Below are positions 1 through 9,096 of a DNA stretch of 36,476 nucleotides, in pieces. Made by a program: the position numbers and the translations under genes. The number at the start of each line of letters is the position of its first letter. Position 1 is the first letter of the stretch. This DNA comes from Bacillota bacterium (GTDB lineage Bacteria > Bacillota > Clostridia > Saccharofermentanales > UBA5734): positions 1-36,476 of the forward strand of contig JAKPNJ010000306.1 of the NCBI GenBank assembly GCA_029548445.1, given 5' to 3'. A model generated the notes under the pieces. The model worked only from the letters and a program-made list of their open reading frames with translations. It searched no databases and was not told the DNA's origin.

Positions 1-240
1 ACCGAGATCCCCACCCCGTTCCCCACCCCGGACCCGGGCGATCCGGATCCGGCGGACCCCTGGTCCGGCACCCTGTCCATCCGGGAGAAGGCCCTGCTGA
101 CCCTGGTGATCCTGGAAGCCATGCTCATCGTCCTGCTCCTGGCCCTGCCCGGCCTGGCGCCGGGCCGCCGTCGGCGCCGCCGGCGGCCGACCGGGGCCGA
201 CGACCATCCCGAACCCCGCACCGGAGAAGGGAGAACCTGA
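1..240 (+). CDS. C-terminal fragment of a membrane-anchored protein (Pro/Thr/Asp-rich stalk, one TM helix, Arg-rich tail), 5' truncated by window edge
   Basis: Frame 1 open from base 1 to TGA at 238-240: TEIPTPFPTPDPGDPDPADPW...ALLTLVILEAMLIVLLLALPGLAPGRRRRRRR. Confidence 0.7.
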   Translation, partial: TEIPTPFPTPDPGDPDPADPWSGTLSIREKALLTLVILEAMLIVLLLALPGLAPGRRRRRRRPTGADDHPEPRTGEGRT

Positions 241-241
241 C

Positions 242-1525
242 ATGACACCAGCCCTCCGCCTGCCCATGGAATTCCACCAGGAGAACCGCCGTCTTTTCAT
301 GGAACACCTGCCGGACGGGTCCGCCGCCCTGCTGTTCGCCGGGAAGGCGCCTCGCCGCTCGGCCGACGGGCACTATGGCTTCCACGCCAACCGCAACTAT
401 TTCTACCTGGCCGGACTGGAACAGGAGGAGGGAGCCCTGCTGCTGGCGAAGATCGGCGGCGAGCTGTCGGCGACCCTGTTTTCCCTGCCGCCGGACGACC
501 TGGCGGAGCGGTGGCGCGGACGCCGACTGAAGCCCTCGGAACTGGAAGCGGCGTCGGGGATTTCCGCCACGGCGTCGACCCTGGCCCTTCCCGACCGCCT
601 GTCGGGTCTCGTCCGGAGCGGGGACGTGGAGCGGCTCTACCTGGACTTCGATCCGGAGGACAGCCACGCGGCCGTCGATTCCGTCCGGATCCTGGCCCGG
701 GATCTCCGGGAGCGGTTTCCGGCGCTGGTCCTGTCGGATGCCTGGCCGATCCTGGCCGCCCTCCGGGAGCGAAAGCGTCCCGAAGAGATCGCCTGCCTCC
801 GGGAAGCGATCCGGATCACGGGCCTGGGCATCGACGCCATGATGCGGGCCTGCCGCCCGGGGCTCCCGGAACAGCGCCTGGAAGCCGAATTCCTGTATGC
901 CATCGGCCTGGAAGGGGTTCGGGAGCCCGCCTTTCCCAGCATCGTGGCCGCCGGGGATTCCGTCTTCCAGCTCCACTACACGTCCCTGTCCGCCCCCATC
1001 CCGGCCGACCGGCTGGTCCAGGTCGACGTGGGCGCGACGGCGGGGGGGCTGTGCGCCGACATCTCCCGGTGTTTCCCATCCGGAGGCCGGTTCGATGGCC
1101 GGCAGCGGGCCCTGTACGACGGGGTGCGGCGTTGCCTGGAGACGGCCCTGTCCGCCATCGGGCCCGGGGTCCGGTTCGACGAGGTCCGGAGCCGGTGCGA
1201 GGACGTGGCCTGGGAGACGCTTCGGGACATGGGGCACCCGGTGGCCCGGGCCGACATCCGGAACCATTTCTGGCACGGGGTCTCCCACTCCCTGGGGCAC
1301 GATGTCCACGATGTCCTGCGGGAAACCGCCGGCCCCGGAAATCGCCCCCGGATCTACCAGCCCGGCATGGTGGTGTCCGTGGAACCGGGTCTCTACATCC
1401 CGGAATGGGGACTCGGCCTGCGGCTGGAGGAGGACGCCCTGGTGACCGGCACCGGCTGCGAGAACCTGTCCGCCGGCATCCCCGTCGACCCGGAGGCCAT
1501 CGAGGCGTTCATGGGCGCCCGCTGA
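242..1525 (+). CDS. pepP: Xaa-Pro aminopeptidase, M24B family
   Basis: 427 aa; M24 signatures (VDVGATAGGLCADISR, HGVSHSLGHDVHDV, GMVVSVEPGLYIPEWGLGLRLEEDALVT). Confidence 0.9.
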   Translation: MTPALRLPMEFHQENRRLFMEHLPDGSAALLFAGKAPRRSADGHYGFHANRNYFYLAGLEQEEGALLLAKIGGELSATLFSLPPDDLAERWRGRRLKPSELEAASGISATASTLALPDRLSGLVRSGDVERLYLDFDPEDSHAAVDSVRILARDLRERFPALVLSDAWPILAALRERKRPEEIACLREAIRITGLGIDAMMRACRPGLPEQRLEAEFLYAIGLEGVREPAFPSIVAAGDSVFQLHYTSLSAPIPADRLVQVDVGATAGGLCADISRCFPSGGRFDGRQRALYDGVRRCLETALSAIGPGVRFDEVRSRCEDVAWETLRDMGHPVARADIRNHFWHGVSHSLGHDVHDVLRETAGPGNRPRIYQPGMVVSVEPGLYIPEWGLGLRLEEDALVTGTGCENLSAGIPVDPEAIEAFMGAR

Positions 1526-1554
1526 TTCCGTTCCGCGCCGGTCCGCCTGTTCTT

Positions 1555-1563
1555 TGCTACAAT
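1555..1563 (+). promoter_or_regulatory. extended -10 promoter element TGCTACAAT
   Basis: TGnTAYAAT motif about 60 bp upstream of the thioesterase start. Confidence 0.45.
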
Positions 1564-1623
1564 GGGCCCATCGGGAATCCCGGCGGGCCTTTTCCATTCC
1601 GGACCATTCCCGGGAACCGGAGG

Positions 1624-2094
1624 ATGACCATGTCCACACGACATGTCCAGATCGTGATGCCCTGTCATGTCAATGGCAACAACCGGCTGTTCGGCGGCCA
1701 GCTCATGGCCTGGATCGACGTGGTCGGTGCCGTGGCGGCCCGGCGGCATGCCGGGTCCGACGTGACCACGGCGTCGGTGGACCACCTGGATTTCCTGTCG
1801 TCCGTCGCCCTGAACGACACGGTGGTCCTGGACGCCCGGGTCACCTGGACCGGGCGGACCTCCCTGGAAGTCTGCGTGGAGACTTTCGTGGAGCGGCTGA
1901 ACGGGGAACGGCACCTGGTCAACCGGGCTTATTCCGTGTTCGTGGCCATCGACGACCAGGGACGCCCGAAACCCGTGCCGCCCATGATTCCCGAAACCGT
2001 TGCCGAGAAGGTCGAGTGGGAGCGGGCCCTGCGCCGCCGGGCCCTGCGCCGGGAGCGGGGCCATGACCGGGGAAAGGAATCCGGCAAGGGATGA
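1624..2094 (+). CDS. acyl-CoA thioesterase (hotdog fold, YciA-like)
   Basis: MTMSTRHVQIVMPCHVNGNNRLFGGQLMAWIDVVGAVAARRHAG...VTTASVDHLDF; upstream ggaaccggagg RBS. Confidence 0.85.
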   Translation: MTMSTRHVQIVMPCHVNGNNRLFGGQLMAWIDVVGAVAARRHAGSDVTTASVDHLDFLSSVALNDTVVLDARVTWTGRTSLEVCVETFVERLNGERHLVNRAYSVFVAIDDQGRPKPVPPMIPETVAEKVEWERALRRRALRRERGHDRGKESGKG

Positions 2095-3380
2095 ATCCCG
2101 TCGAGCGGATCCTGGCGGTGGTGGGAGGAGGCGCGGCCGGCCTGGCCGGCGCCATCGCCGCGGCCCGGGTCCTGGAGGCGGCCGGTGCCGGCGATTCCGT
2201 CCGGGTCGTGGTGCTGGAGAAGGGCGACCGGGTGGGCCGCAAGATCCTGGCCACCGGGAACGGCCGATGCAACCTGGGGAATGCCCGGATCGAGCCGAAT
2301 CGGTACCACGGGGAGGATCCCCGCTTTGCGGAACCCCTGCTCCATGCCTGGCCCACGGAACGGATCCTGGCGTTCTTCCGGTCCATCGGCCTGCTCTTCC
2401 ATACCGAGGAAGACGGCAAGATCTATCCCATGAGCCTGTCCGCCGCCTCGGTGCTGGACCTGCTCCGCCTGGAGATGGCGAGGCTGGGAGTGGAGGAGCG
2501 ATGCGGCTTTCCCGTGGCCGCCCTGCGGCCTGTTCCGGAAGGGCTTTTCCGGCTGTCGGCCCCGGACGGACGCAGCCTCTTCGCCCACCGGGTCCTGGTG
2601 GCGGCCGGCGGCTGCGCCCATCCCGCCCTGGGATCCGACGGCTCCGGCCATGCCTTGCTCGTATCCGTCGGCCATCGGCTGGTGGAGCCGTTTCCCGCCC
2701 TGGTGCAGCTGCGCTGCGAGCCGGAACGGGTCCGTTCCCTGCAGGGACAGAAAGTCGACGCCGCCGTCACCCTGGTGGCCGGGGATCGCCGGCTGCGGGA
2801 GGAGTTCGGCGAGGTGCTGTTTACTGAGTATGGGCTTTCCGGCCCTCCCGTCCTGCAGGTGTCCCGGCTGGCCGCCGGGGCGCTGCGGGAGCAGCCGGAC
2901 AGGGAGGTCCGGGTATGGCTGGACCTCCTGCCCGATACACCCCTGCCCGCCTGGGAGGCGACCCTTGGGAAGCGGGCCCGGGAGGCTCCCGACCGGCCAC
3001 TGGAGCATTTCCTCACTGGGCTCCTGGCCAAGCGCCTGGCCCACTGGGTCCTCCGGGAAGCCGGTGCGGCGCCCCTGTCCCGTTCCTGGGGTTCCCTGTC
3101 CGCCGGGGACATCGGCCGGATCGCCGCCTGCATGAAACGAATGGAGTTCCGCCTTGTCGGGACCCAGTCCTTCCAGCAGGCCCAGGTCACAGCCGGCGGC
3201 ATCCGGACTTCGGGGTTCCTGCCGACAACCTTCGAATCCCGACGGGTGCCGGGCCTGTATGCCGCCGGGGAAGTCCTGGACATCGACGGCGACTGCGGCG
3301 GCTTCAACCTCCATTGGGCCTGGGCGTCGGGCATGGCTGCCGGTGAAGCCGCCGCCCGTTCCCTCCTGGGAGAGGGCTAG
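2091..3380 (+). CDS. NAD(P)/FAD-dependent oxidoreductase, HI0933/BaiN-like flavoprotein
   Basis: 429 aa; GGGAAGLAGAIAAARV, GRKILATGNGRCNLGN, GGFNLHWAWASGMAAG; 4-bp overlap with the preceding gene. Confidence 0.9.
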   Translation: MNPVERILAVVGGGAAGLAGAIAAARVLEAAGAGDSVRVVVLEKGDRVGRKILATGNGRCNLGNARIEPNRYHGEDPRFAEPLLHAWPTERILAFFRSIGLLFHTEEDGKIYPMSLSAASVLDLLRLEMARLGVEERCGFPVAALRPVPEGLFRLSAPDGRSLFAHRVLVAAGGCAHPALGSDGSGHALLVSVGHRLVEPFPALVQLRCEPERVRSLQGQKVDAAVTLVAGDRRLREEFGEVLFTEYGLSGPPVLQVSRLAAGALREQPDREVRVWLDLLPDTPLPAWEATLGKRAREAPDRPLEHFLTGLLAKRLAHWVLREAGAAPLSRSWGSLSAGDIGRIAACMKRMEFRLVGTQSFQQAQVTAGGIRTSGFLPTTFESRRVPGLYAAGEVLDIDGDCGGFNLHWAWASGMAAGEAAARSLLGEG

Positions 3381-3381
3381 C

Positions 3382-5019
3382 ATGCGGCAGGTGGACGGCG
3401 TCTCCCTGCCGCCGGACCCGCCCCCGGACGAGTCCGTCCTGATTCGGGCCGCCTGCCGGAAGGAAGGCATCCCGCCCGCTGCGGTCCGGCATATGCGGAT
3501 CCTGCGGCGGTCCGTGGACGCAAGGGACCGGAACCGGGTCCGGCTGGTATACAGCGTGGCCCTGTTCCTGCGGGACGAACCAGGCCCCGTTTCGCCCGTT
3601 TCGCCCCCCCTGCCGGCCGGGACCGCCTTCCCCTCCAGCCCGAGTTCCGTTCCTCCCCTGGTGGCCGGTGCCGGGCCGGCCGGGCTTTTCGCCGCCCTGG
3701 ACCTGGCCCTCCGGGGTTTCCGGCCCATCCTGCTGGAGCGGGGATGGCCCGTGGCGCTCCGGTCCCTGGACGTGGCCCGGTTCTTCGCCGGCGGGCCCCT
3801 GGACCCGGAATCCAATGTCCAGTTCGGCGAAGGCGGCGCGGGGACCTTCTCCGACGGCAAGCTCTATACAGGCATCCGGGACCCCCGTGCAGCCCGGGTC
3901 CTGGCCGTTCTCGCGGACTGCGGGGCACCGGCGGACATCCTCTACGACGCCCATCCCCATATCGGGACCGACGGCCTGGTCCCGGTGGTCCAGGCCCTCC
4001 GACAGCGGATCCAGGACGCGGGGGGCCGGATCCTGTTCGGGCACCGCCTGGACGGCCTGGTCCTGGAAGAGGGACGGCTGGCCGGGGTCCGCGTGACCGT
4101 CCGGACCCGGGAAGGCGCCGTCTCCCGCCTGGACCTGCCGGCCCGGGACCTGGTCCTGGCCATCGGCCACAGCGCCCGGGACACCCTGGAGCGGCTCCTG
4201 GCCGACGGCGTTCCCATGGAACCCAAGGATTTCTCCCTTGGCGTCCGCATCGAACATCGCCAGGAATGGATCGACAGCCGCCAATACGGGGCCTTCGCCG
4301 GCCTGCCCGCCCTGGGGGCGGCGGCCTACCGGCTGGCGACCCATCTCCCCGACGGACGCTCGGTGTACACGTTCTGCATGTGTCCCGGCGGCCAGGTGGT
4401 GGCCGCGGCCTCCGAGCCAGGCCGGACGGCCACCAACGGCATGAGCCTGCGGGCCCGGGACGGGGAGAACGCCAACAGCGCCCTGCTGGTGGGGGTTCCC
4501 GCGACCCGGGTGGCGCCGCTGCTCCGGGACCTGGGCCATCCGCCCGACCCCGGATCGCCGCTGTCGGGCATCGCGCTCCAGCGACTCCTGGAGGAAGCTG
4601 CCTTCCGGGCCGGCGGCGGGGATTTCCGGGCCCCGGCCCAGTGCGTGGGGGATTTCCTGGAAAGCCGGCCCTCCTCCGGATTCGGCTCCGTCCGGCCGAC
4701 CTACCGGCCGGGGACGACACCGGGAGACCTGGCCCGGATCCTGCCCGACTGGATCTGCGATGCGCTCCGGGAAGGCATCCGGGACATGGACCGGCGTCTC
4801 CGGGGATTCGCCCATCCGGAGGCCGTCCTGACCGGCACGGAAACCCGGAGTTCCTCCCCCGTCCGCTTGCTCCGGGGTCCCGACGGCTGTTCCCCCGGCA
4901 TCGGGGGCCTCTACCCCTGCGGCGAGGGGGCAGGCTATGCCGGGGGCATCCTGTCCGCAGCGGTGGACGGCCTGCGTTGTGCCGAAATCCTGGCGGCCCG
5001 GAGAGCCGCCTGTCCGTGA
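3382..5019 (+). CDS. FAD-dependent dehydrogenase (COG2509-like)
   Basis: GAGPAGLFAALDLALRGFRPILLERG, ESNVQFGEGGAGTFSDGKLYTGIRDPR, TFCMCPGGQVVAAASE, YPCGEGAGYAGGILSAAVDG. Confidence 0.85.
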   Translation: MRQVDGVSLPPDPPPDESVLIRAACRKEGIPPAAVRHMRILRRSVDARDRNRVRLVYSVALFLRDEPGPVSPVSPPLPAGTAFPSSPSSVPPLVAGAGPAGLFAALDLALRGFRPILLERGWPVALRSLDVARFFAGGPLDPESNVQFGEGGAGTFSDGKLYTGIRDPRAARVLAVLADCGAPADILYDAHPHIGTDGLVPVVQALRQRIQDAGGRILFGHRLDGLVLEEGRLAGVRVTVRTREGAVSRLDLPARDLVLAIGHSARDTLERLLADGVPMEPKDFSLGVRIEHRQEWIDSRQYGAFAGLPALGAAAYRLATHLPDGRSVYTFCMCPGGQVVAAASEPGRTATNGMSLRARDGENANSALLVGVPATRVAPLLRDLGHPPDPGSPLSGIALQRLLEEAAFRAGGGDFRAPAQCVGDFLESRPSSGFGSVRPTYRPGTTPGDLARILPDWICDALREGIRDMDRRLRGFAHPEAVLTGTETRSSSPVRLLRGPDGCSPGIGGLYPCGEGAGYAGGILSAAVDGLRCAEILAARRAACP

Positions 5020-5029
5020 GGTGACGCCC

Positions 5030-5740
5030 ATGTTGGACCGATGGATGGACCTGAGCCTGCCGATCCGCGACGGGATGCCCGTCTATCCCGGCGACCCGCC
5101 TGTTTCGATCCGGGTGGCGAGCCGACATGAGACCCATGGGTACGAACTCCGGATCCTCTCCATGGGCACCCACACGGGCACCCACCTGGACGCCCCGGTC
5201 CACTTCGTTCCGGGAGGCCCCCCCCTGTCGGACCTGCCGCCGGAGGCTTTCCTCGGGCGGGCCTTCGTGGTCCAAACCGAAATCATGCCGCCAATGGCCG
5301 ACCCGGCCGAATGGGCGCGCCTCCGGCTGCCGCCGCTTCCGGCCGGCTTCTCCCGGGGCGATATCCTGTTGCTGTCCACAGGGTGGGAGACCCGGGCGGG
5401 GACGACGGCCTGCTTCGACCGGATCCCCCGTTTCGTTCCCGGTACCGGGAGGGCCCTCGTGGCCGCCGGCGTCCGGATACTGGGCCTCGACCTGCCCACC
5501 GTCCGGGAGGAGGGACCCGACGGGGCCGCCATGCACCGGGAGCTGCTGGGGGCGGGGATCCTCCTGGTGGAAGGACTGGTCCACCTGGAGGGCCTCCTTC
5601 GGGCGGCGGGGACATGCCCGTTCCATTTCCAGGCCCTTCCCCTGCCCATCGAGGGAGGGGACGGGTGTCCCGTCCGGGCCCTGGCCGGACCCCTGCCCGC
5701 CGGGCGCTCCCGAACCGGCCGAACGGGCGGCCGGACATGA
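5030..5740 (+). CDS. cyclase family protein (kynurenine formamidase-like metal-dependent hydrolase)
   Basis: MLDRWMDLSLPIRDGMPVYPGDPPVSI...HTGTHLDAPVHF; HxGTHxDxPxH motif. Confidence 0.88.
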   Translation: MLDRWMDLSLPIRDGMPVYPGDPPVSIRVASRHETHGYELRILSMGTHTGTHLDAPVHFVPGGPPLSDLPPEAFLGRAFVVQTEIMPPMADPAEWARLRLPPLPAGFSRGDILLLSTGWETRAGTTACFDRIPRFVPGTGRALVAAGVRILGLDLPTVREEGPDGAAMHRELLGAGILLVEGLVHLEGLLRAAGTCPFHFQALPLPIEGGDGCPVRALAGPLPAGRSRTGRTGGRT

Positions 5741-5835
5741 AGCCGGACATGGTGTAGAATGGGTCGAGCCCCATCCGCGCCAGTCTTCAATGGCACCCGA
5801 CCGGCGGCCCCTGCCGCGACAAGGAGGAACCTTCC

Positions 5836-6357
5836 ATGCACGACGACACCCCCGCTTCCGCTGCCGCCCTTCCCCGGGTCCGGATCGAGATGGACTCCGG
5901 CGACGCCCTGGTCGTCGAGCTGTATCCGGACCAGGCGCCCCTGTCCGTGGCAAACTTCCTGGCCCTGGTGGACCAGGGCTTCTATGACGGCCTCGTGTTC
6001 CACCGGGTGATCCGGGGATTCATGATCCAGGGCGGCTGCCCCCTCGGAACCGGCACCGGTGGGCCCGGCCATACGGTCAAGGGCGAATTTTCGGCCAACG
6101 GCGTGTCGAATTCCCTGCGGCATGTCCGGGGCGTCCTGTCCATGGCCCGCTCCCGCCATCCGGACTCGGCGGGTTCCCAGTTCTTCATCGTACACCAGGA
6201 CGCGCCCCACCTGGACGGCCAGTATGCGGCCTTCGGACGGGTGGTGGAGGGCCTGGGGACCCTGGACGCCATCGCCTCGGCCAGGACCGGCGCCATGGAC
6301 CGCCCGGTGGTGCCCCAGGCCATGCGCCGGGTGAGCCGGGTCGCCGCGGATTCCTGA
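5836..6357 (+). CDS. cyclophilin-type peptidyl-prolyl cis-trans isomerase
   Basis: YDGLVFHRVIRGFMIQGGCPLGTGTGGPG, SAGSQFFIVHQDAPHLDGQYAAFGRVVEG; aaggagg RBS. Confidence 0.93.
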   Translation: MHDDTPASAAALPRVRIEMDSGDALVVELYPDQAPLSVANFLALVDQGFYDGLVFHRVIRGFMIQGGCPLGTGTGGPGHTVKGEFSANGVSNSLRHVRGVLSMARSRHPDSAGSQFFIVHQDAPHLDGQYAAFGRVVEGLGTLDAIASARTGAMDRPVVPQAMRRVSRVAADS

Positions 6358-6359
6358 GC

Positions 6360-6491
6360 ATGGGGCCCCTGGAGATCCTCCTGGCGGTGGGCATCGCCCT
6401 GGTCCTGGCCGGGGGGGTCGTCGGCTACCGCGTCGCGTTGGCCAGGGCCCGGCGAAAGGGCCTGTTGCCCGGGAAAAGGAAGCCGGACTGA
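6360..6491 (+). CDS. 43-aa single-pass small membrane protein
   Basis: ATG 2 nt after ppi stop: MGPLEILLAVGIALVLAGGVVGYRVALARARRKGLLPGKRKPD, one hydrophobic helix then basic tail; shorter than the ORF-track cut-off. Confidence 0.55.
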   Translation: MGPLEILLAVGIALVLAGGVVGYRVALARARRKGLLPGKRKPD

Positions 6492-6564
6492 GCGCGTCGT
6501 TCGCCGGATTATGTATCATATGGTACGCTTGGCCAGCTGAAACGGGCCTACAGTGTAGCTGTAA

Positions 6565-6592
6565 ATATGAATATATGCTCATATATTCATAT
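6565..6592 (+). promoter_or_regulatory. ArsR/SmtB-type operator: perfect 13-2-13 inverted repeat
   Basis: ATATGAATATATG-CT-CATATATTCATAT in an AT-rich island, 63 nt upstream of arsR start. Confidence 0.75.
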
Positions 6593-6655
6593 AAAAGGGG
6601 AGGGGCCGGCAGGCCGGGAGCCCTTCACGGATCCAAACCGGCCGGAGGGAACGAC

Positions 6656-7069
6656 ATGCCGACACCCGCCCCCAAGCCTCCATCCCGGGCCGACTGCACC
6701 TGCGGGACCCGATCCGCCGCCGCTGAACCTGCCGTCGACCGACCCGGCGGCACCCTGCTGGAGGATGCCGCCGACCTGTTCCGTGTCCTGGGCGACACGA
6801 CCCGGACCCGGATCCTCTGGGCCATCGCCGACGAGGGCCGGTGCGTCTGCGACATCGCCGACCGGCTCGCCATGACCCCCTCCGCCATCTCCCACCAGCT
6901 CCGGATCCTGAAGCAGGCCCGGATCGTCCGACACCGGAAGGTTGGCCGGTCGGTCTTCTATACCCTGGACGACGACCATATCCGGACCCTCCTTCGGGAT
7001 GCCATGGAGCATGCCGCGGAGATGGCCCCGCCGGCCCGGCCGGGCGGAAGGAGGCGAATCAGGACATGA
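6656..7069 (+). CDS. ArsR/SmtB-family metalloregulator (CadC-like)
   Basis: DLFRVLGDTTRTRILWAIADEGRCVCDIADRLAMTPSAISHQLRILKQARIVRHRKVGRSVFYTLDDDHIRTLLRDAMEHAAE; CVCD in alpha-3, DDH...HxxE in alpha-5. Confidence 0.93.
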   Translation: MPTPAPKPPSRADCTCGTRSAAAEPAVDRPGGTLLEDAADLFRVLGDTTRTRILWAIADEGRCVCDIADRLAMTPSAISHQLRILKQARIVRHRKVGRSVFYTLDDDHIRTLLRDAMEHAAEMAPPARPGGRRRIRT

Positions 7070-9096
7070 ACGGATCCGACTGTTCCGACACCTGCCGCAC
7101 ATGCGCCTGTTCCGATACCGCGCCCGCTTCCGTGACGCGCCGCGGCTCGCCGGTCCCCTCTCTCCTGTCGGTCGTTCCCAAGGCCCGGCGGTGGGCCTTC
7201 GGAACGGGGCTCGTCCTGTTCGTCACCGCCGCTTTCCTGCCGGTTGGAGGCCTGGCGGATTGGCTCCGCACCGGGCTGTTTCTCGCGGCATACGCCCTGT
7301 TCGGCACCGATGTCCTGGCCGCCGCGGTCCGCCACGTTTTCCGCGGCCGGGTCCTGGACGAGACCTTCCTCATGTCCCTGGCCACCCTCGGCGCCATCGC
7401 GATCGGGGAATACCCCGAGGCCGTGGCGGTCATGGCTTTCTACCAGTTGGGCGAAATCTTCCAGGGACTGGCCGTGACACGGTCCCGGCACGCCATCTCC
7501 GCGCTGATGGATCTCCGCCCCGACTCGGCCTGGCGCCTCTCGGAAGCCGGGCGGACGGCCGTGGATCCCGCCAGCCTGCAGCCGGGGGACCGGATCGCGC
7601 TGCTGCCAGGGGAACGGGCGCCGGTGGACGCGGTGGTGGACGTCGGCCGGTCCCTGCTGGATGTGTCCATGCTGACGGGAGAGCCCATGCCCCTGGAGGC
7701 GGAACCCGGAGTCGAGATCCTGTCCGGCTCCGTGAACCGGACAGGAAGCCTGGAGCTTCGGGTGCTTCGCCGGTCCGCCGATTCCGCCGCCAGCCGGATC
7801 CTGTCCCTGGTGGAGCAGGCCCAGGCGCGAAAAGCCTCCACGGAGCGCTTCATTACCCGATTCGCCCGGACCTATACGCCGGCGGTGGTCCTCCTGGCGT
7901 CGCTCCTGGCCTTCGGTCCGCCCCTGGCCCTGGGGCTCCCGTTCCAGCCCTGGCTATACAGGGCCCTGGTCTTCCTCGTGATCTCCTGCCCCTGCGCCCT
8001 GGTGATCTCGATTCCCCTGGGCTTCCTTGGCGGCATCGGGGCCGCATCCAGGCGCGGCATCCTGGTCAAGGGCGGCACGGCGCTGGAGCAGATGCGGCAG
8101 CTGGATACGGTGGTTTTTGACAAGACCGGTACCCTGACCCGGGGTCGCTTCACGGTCACATCCCAGGCCCTGGACCCGGCCCTGGACGCTGCCGGACTCT
8201 GCGCTGCCGCCGAATCGGCCTCGCCCCATCCCATCGCCCGGGCGATCCGGGATGCCGCAGCGGAGTCAATCCGCCTCGCGCCCCGGAAACCCCTGGACCA
8301 GTACCGGGTGGAACACCACGAGGAACGCAGCGGATTCGGCGTGTCGGCCATGGTGGACGGCCGCCAGGTCCTGTGCGGCTCCGAGGCCCTTCTCCGGCAG
8401 GAAGGCATCCCGGTTCCCCAGGCCGTTTCCCCGGCATCCGGGACGGACAGCTCCCCCGACCCTGCAGCCGAAGCCGGCACCCTGGTGCATGTGGCGGTGG
8501 ACCGCCGGTATGCCGGCCACCTGGTCGTCGAGGACGAGGTCAAGCCCACGGCCGCGGAGGCGGTCCTCCTGCTCCGGAGGCTGGGTGTCCGGACCGTGGC
8601 CCTGGTGACAGGCGACGGGGAAGCGGCCGCCCGCCACGTGGCCGACCGGGCCGGCATCGGCGCGGTCCACTTCCGCCAGCTGCCGGATCAGAAGGTCCAG
8701 GTCGTGGAAAGGCTGCTGCAGGAAAAGGACGCCCTGCCGGGAGGTACCCGGAAGCGGCTGGCCTTTGTCGGGGATGGCCTGAATGACGCCCCGGTGCTGG
8801 CCCGGGCCGACGTGGGCGTGGCCATGGGCGGCGGCACAGACGCGGCCGTGGAGTCGGCGGATGTCGTCCTGATGCACGAAGACCCCCGCCGGGTGGCCGA
8901 CGGCATCCGGATCGCGAGAAAGACCCACGCCATTGTTGTCCAGAACGTGATCCTGGCCCTGGGGGTCAAGCTGGTCCTGATGGCCCTGGGCACTGCCGGC
9001 CTGTCCGGCCTGTGGGAAGCGGTGTTCGCCGACGTGGGCGTCGCGCTGCTGGCGGTCCTGAACGCCGGGAGGGCCCTGTACGCTCAGATCCGCTGA
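7066..9096 (+). CDS. heavy-metal translocating P1B-type ATPase (Cd/Zn/Pb class)
   Basis: ISCPCALVISIPLGFLGG, DKTGTLTRG, SASPHPIARAI, GDGLNDAPVLARADVGVAMGGGTDAA; Cys-rich N-terminus, no HMA domain; ATGA overlap with arsR. Confidence 0.95.
   Translation: MNGSDCSDTCRTCACSDTAPASVTRRGSPVPSLLSVVPKARRWAFGTGLVLFVTAAFLPVGGLADWLRTGLFLAAYALFGTDVLAAAVRHVFRGRVLDETFLMSLATLGAIAIGEYPEAVAVMAFYQLGEIFQGLAVTRSRHAISALMDLRPDSAWRLSEAGRTAVDPASLQPGDRIALLPGERAPVDAVVDVGRSLLDVSMLTGEPMPLEAEPGVEILSGSVNRTGSLELRVLRRSADSAASRILSLVEQAQARKASTERFITRFARTYTPAVVLLASLLAFGPPLALGLPFQPWLYRALVFLVISCPCALVISIPLGFLGGIGAASRRGILVKGGTALEQMRQLDTVVFDKTGTLTRGRFTVTSQALDPALDAAGLCAAAESASPHPIARAIRDAAAESIRLAPRKPLDQYRVEHHEERSGFGVSAMVDGRQVLCGSEALLRQEGIPVPQAVSPASGTDSSPDPAAEAGTLVHVAVDRRYAGHLVVEDEVKPTAAEAVLLLRRLGVRTVALVTGDGEAAARHVADRAGIGAVHFRQLPDQKVQVVERLLQEKDALPGGTRKRLAFVGDGLNDAPVLARADVGVAMGGGTDAAVESADVVLMHEDPRRVADGIRIARKTHAIVVQNVILALGVKLVLMALGTAGLSGLWEAVFADVGVALLAVLNAGRALYAQIR

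Noticed and set aside
1929-3860. 643-aa minus-strand ORF
   Set aside because: Antisense to the clear BaiN-like and COG2509 genes; Pro/Gly/Arg-rich shadow ORF typical of high-GC DNA.
3377-5953. 858-aa minus-strand ORF
   Set aside because: Antisense shadow of flavoprotein and cyclase genes; low-complexity R/P/G composition, no family motif.
6567-6655. Upstream in-frame and alternate ATG starts (6567, 6575) for arsR
   Set aside because: They fall inside the palindromic operator; ATG 6656 gives a normal ArsR N-terminus.
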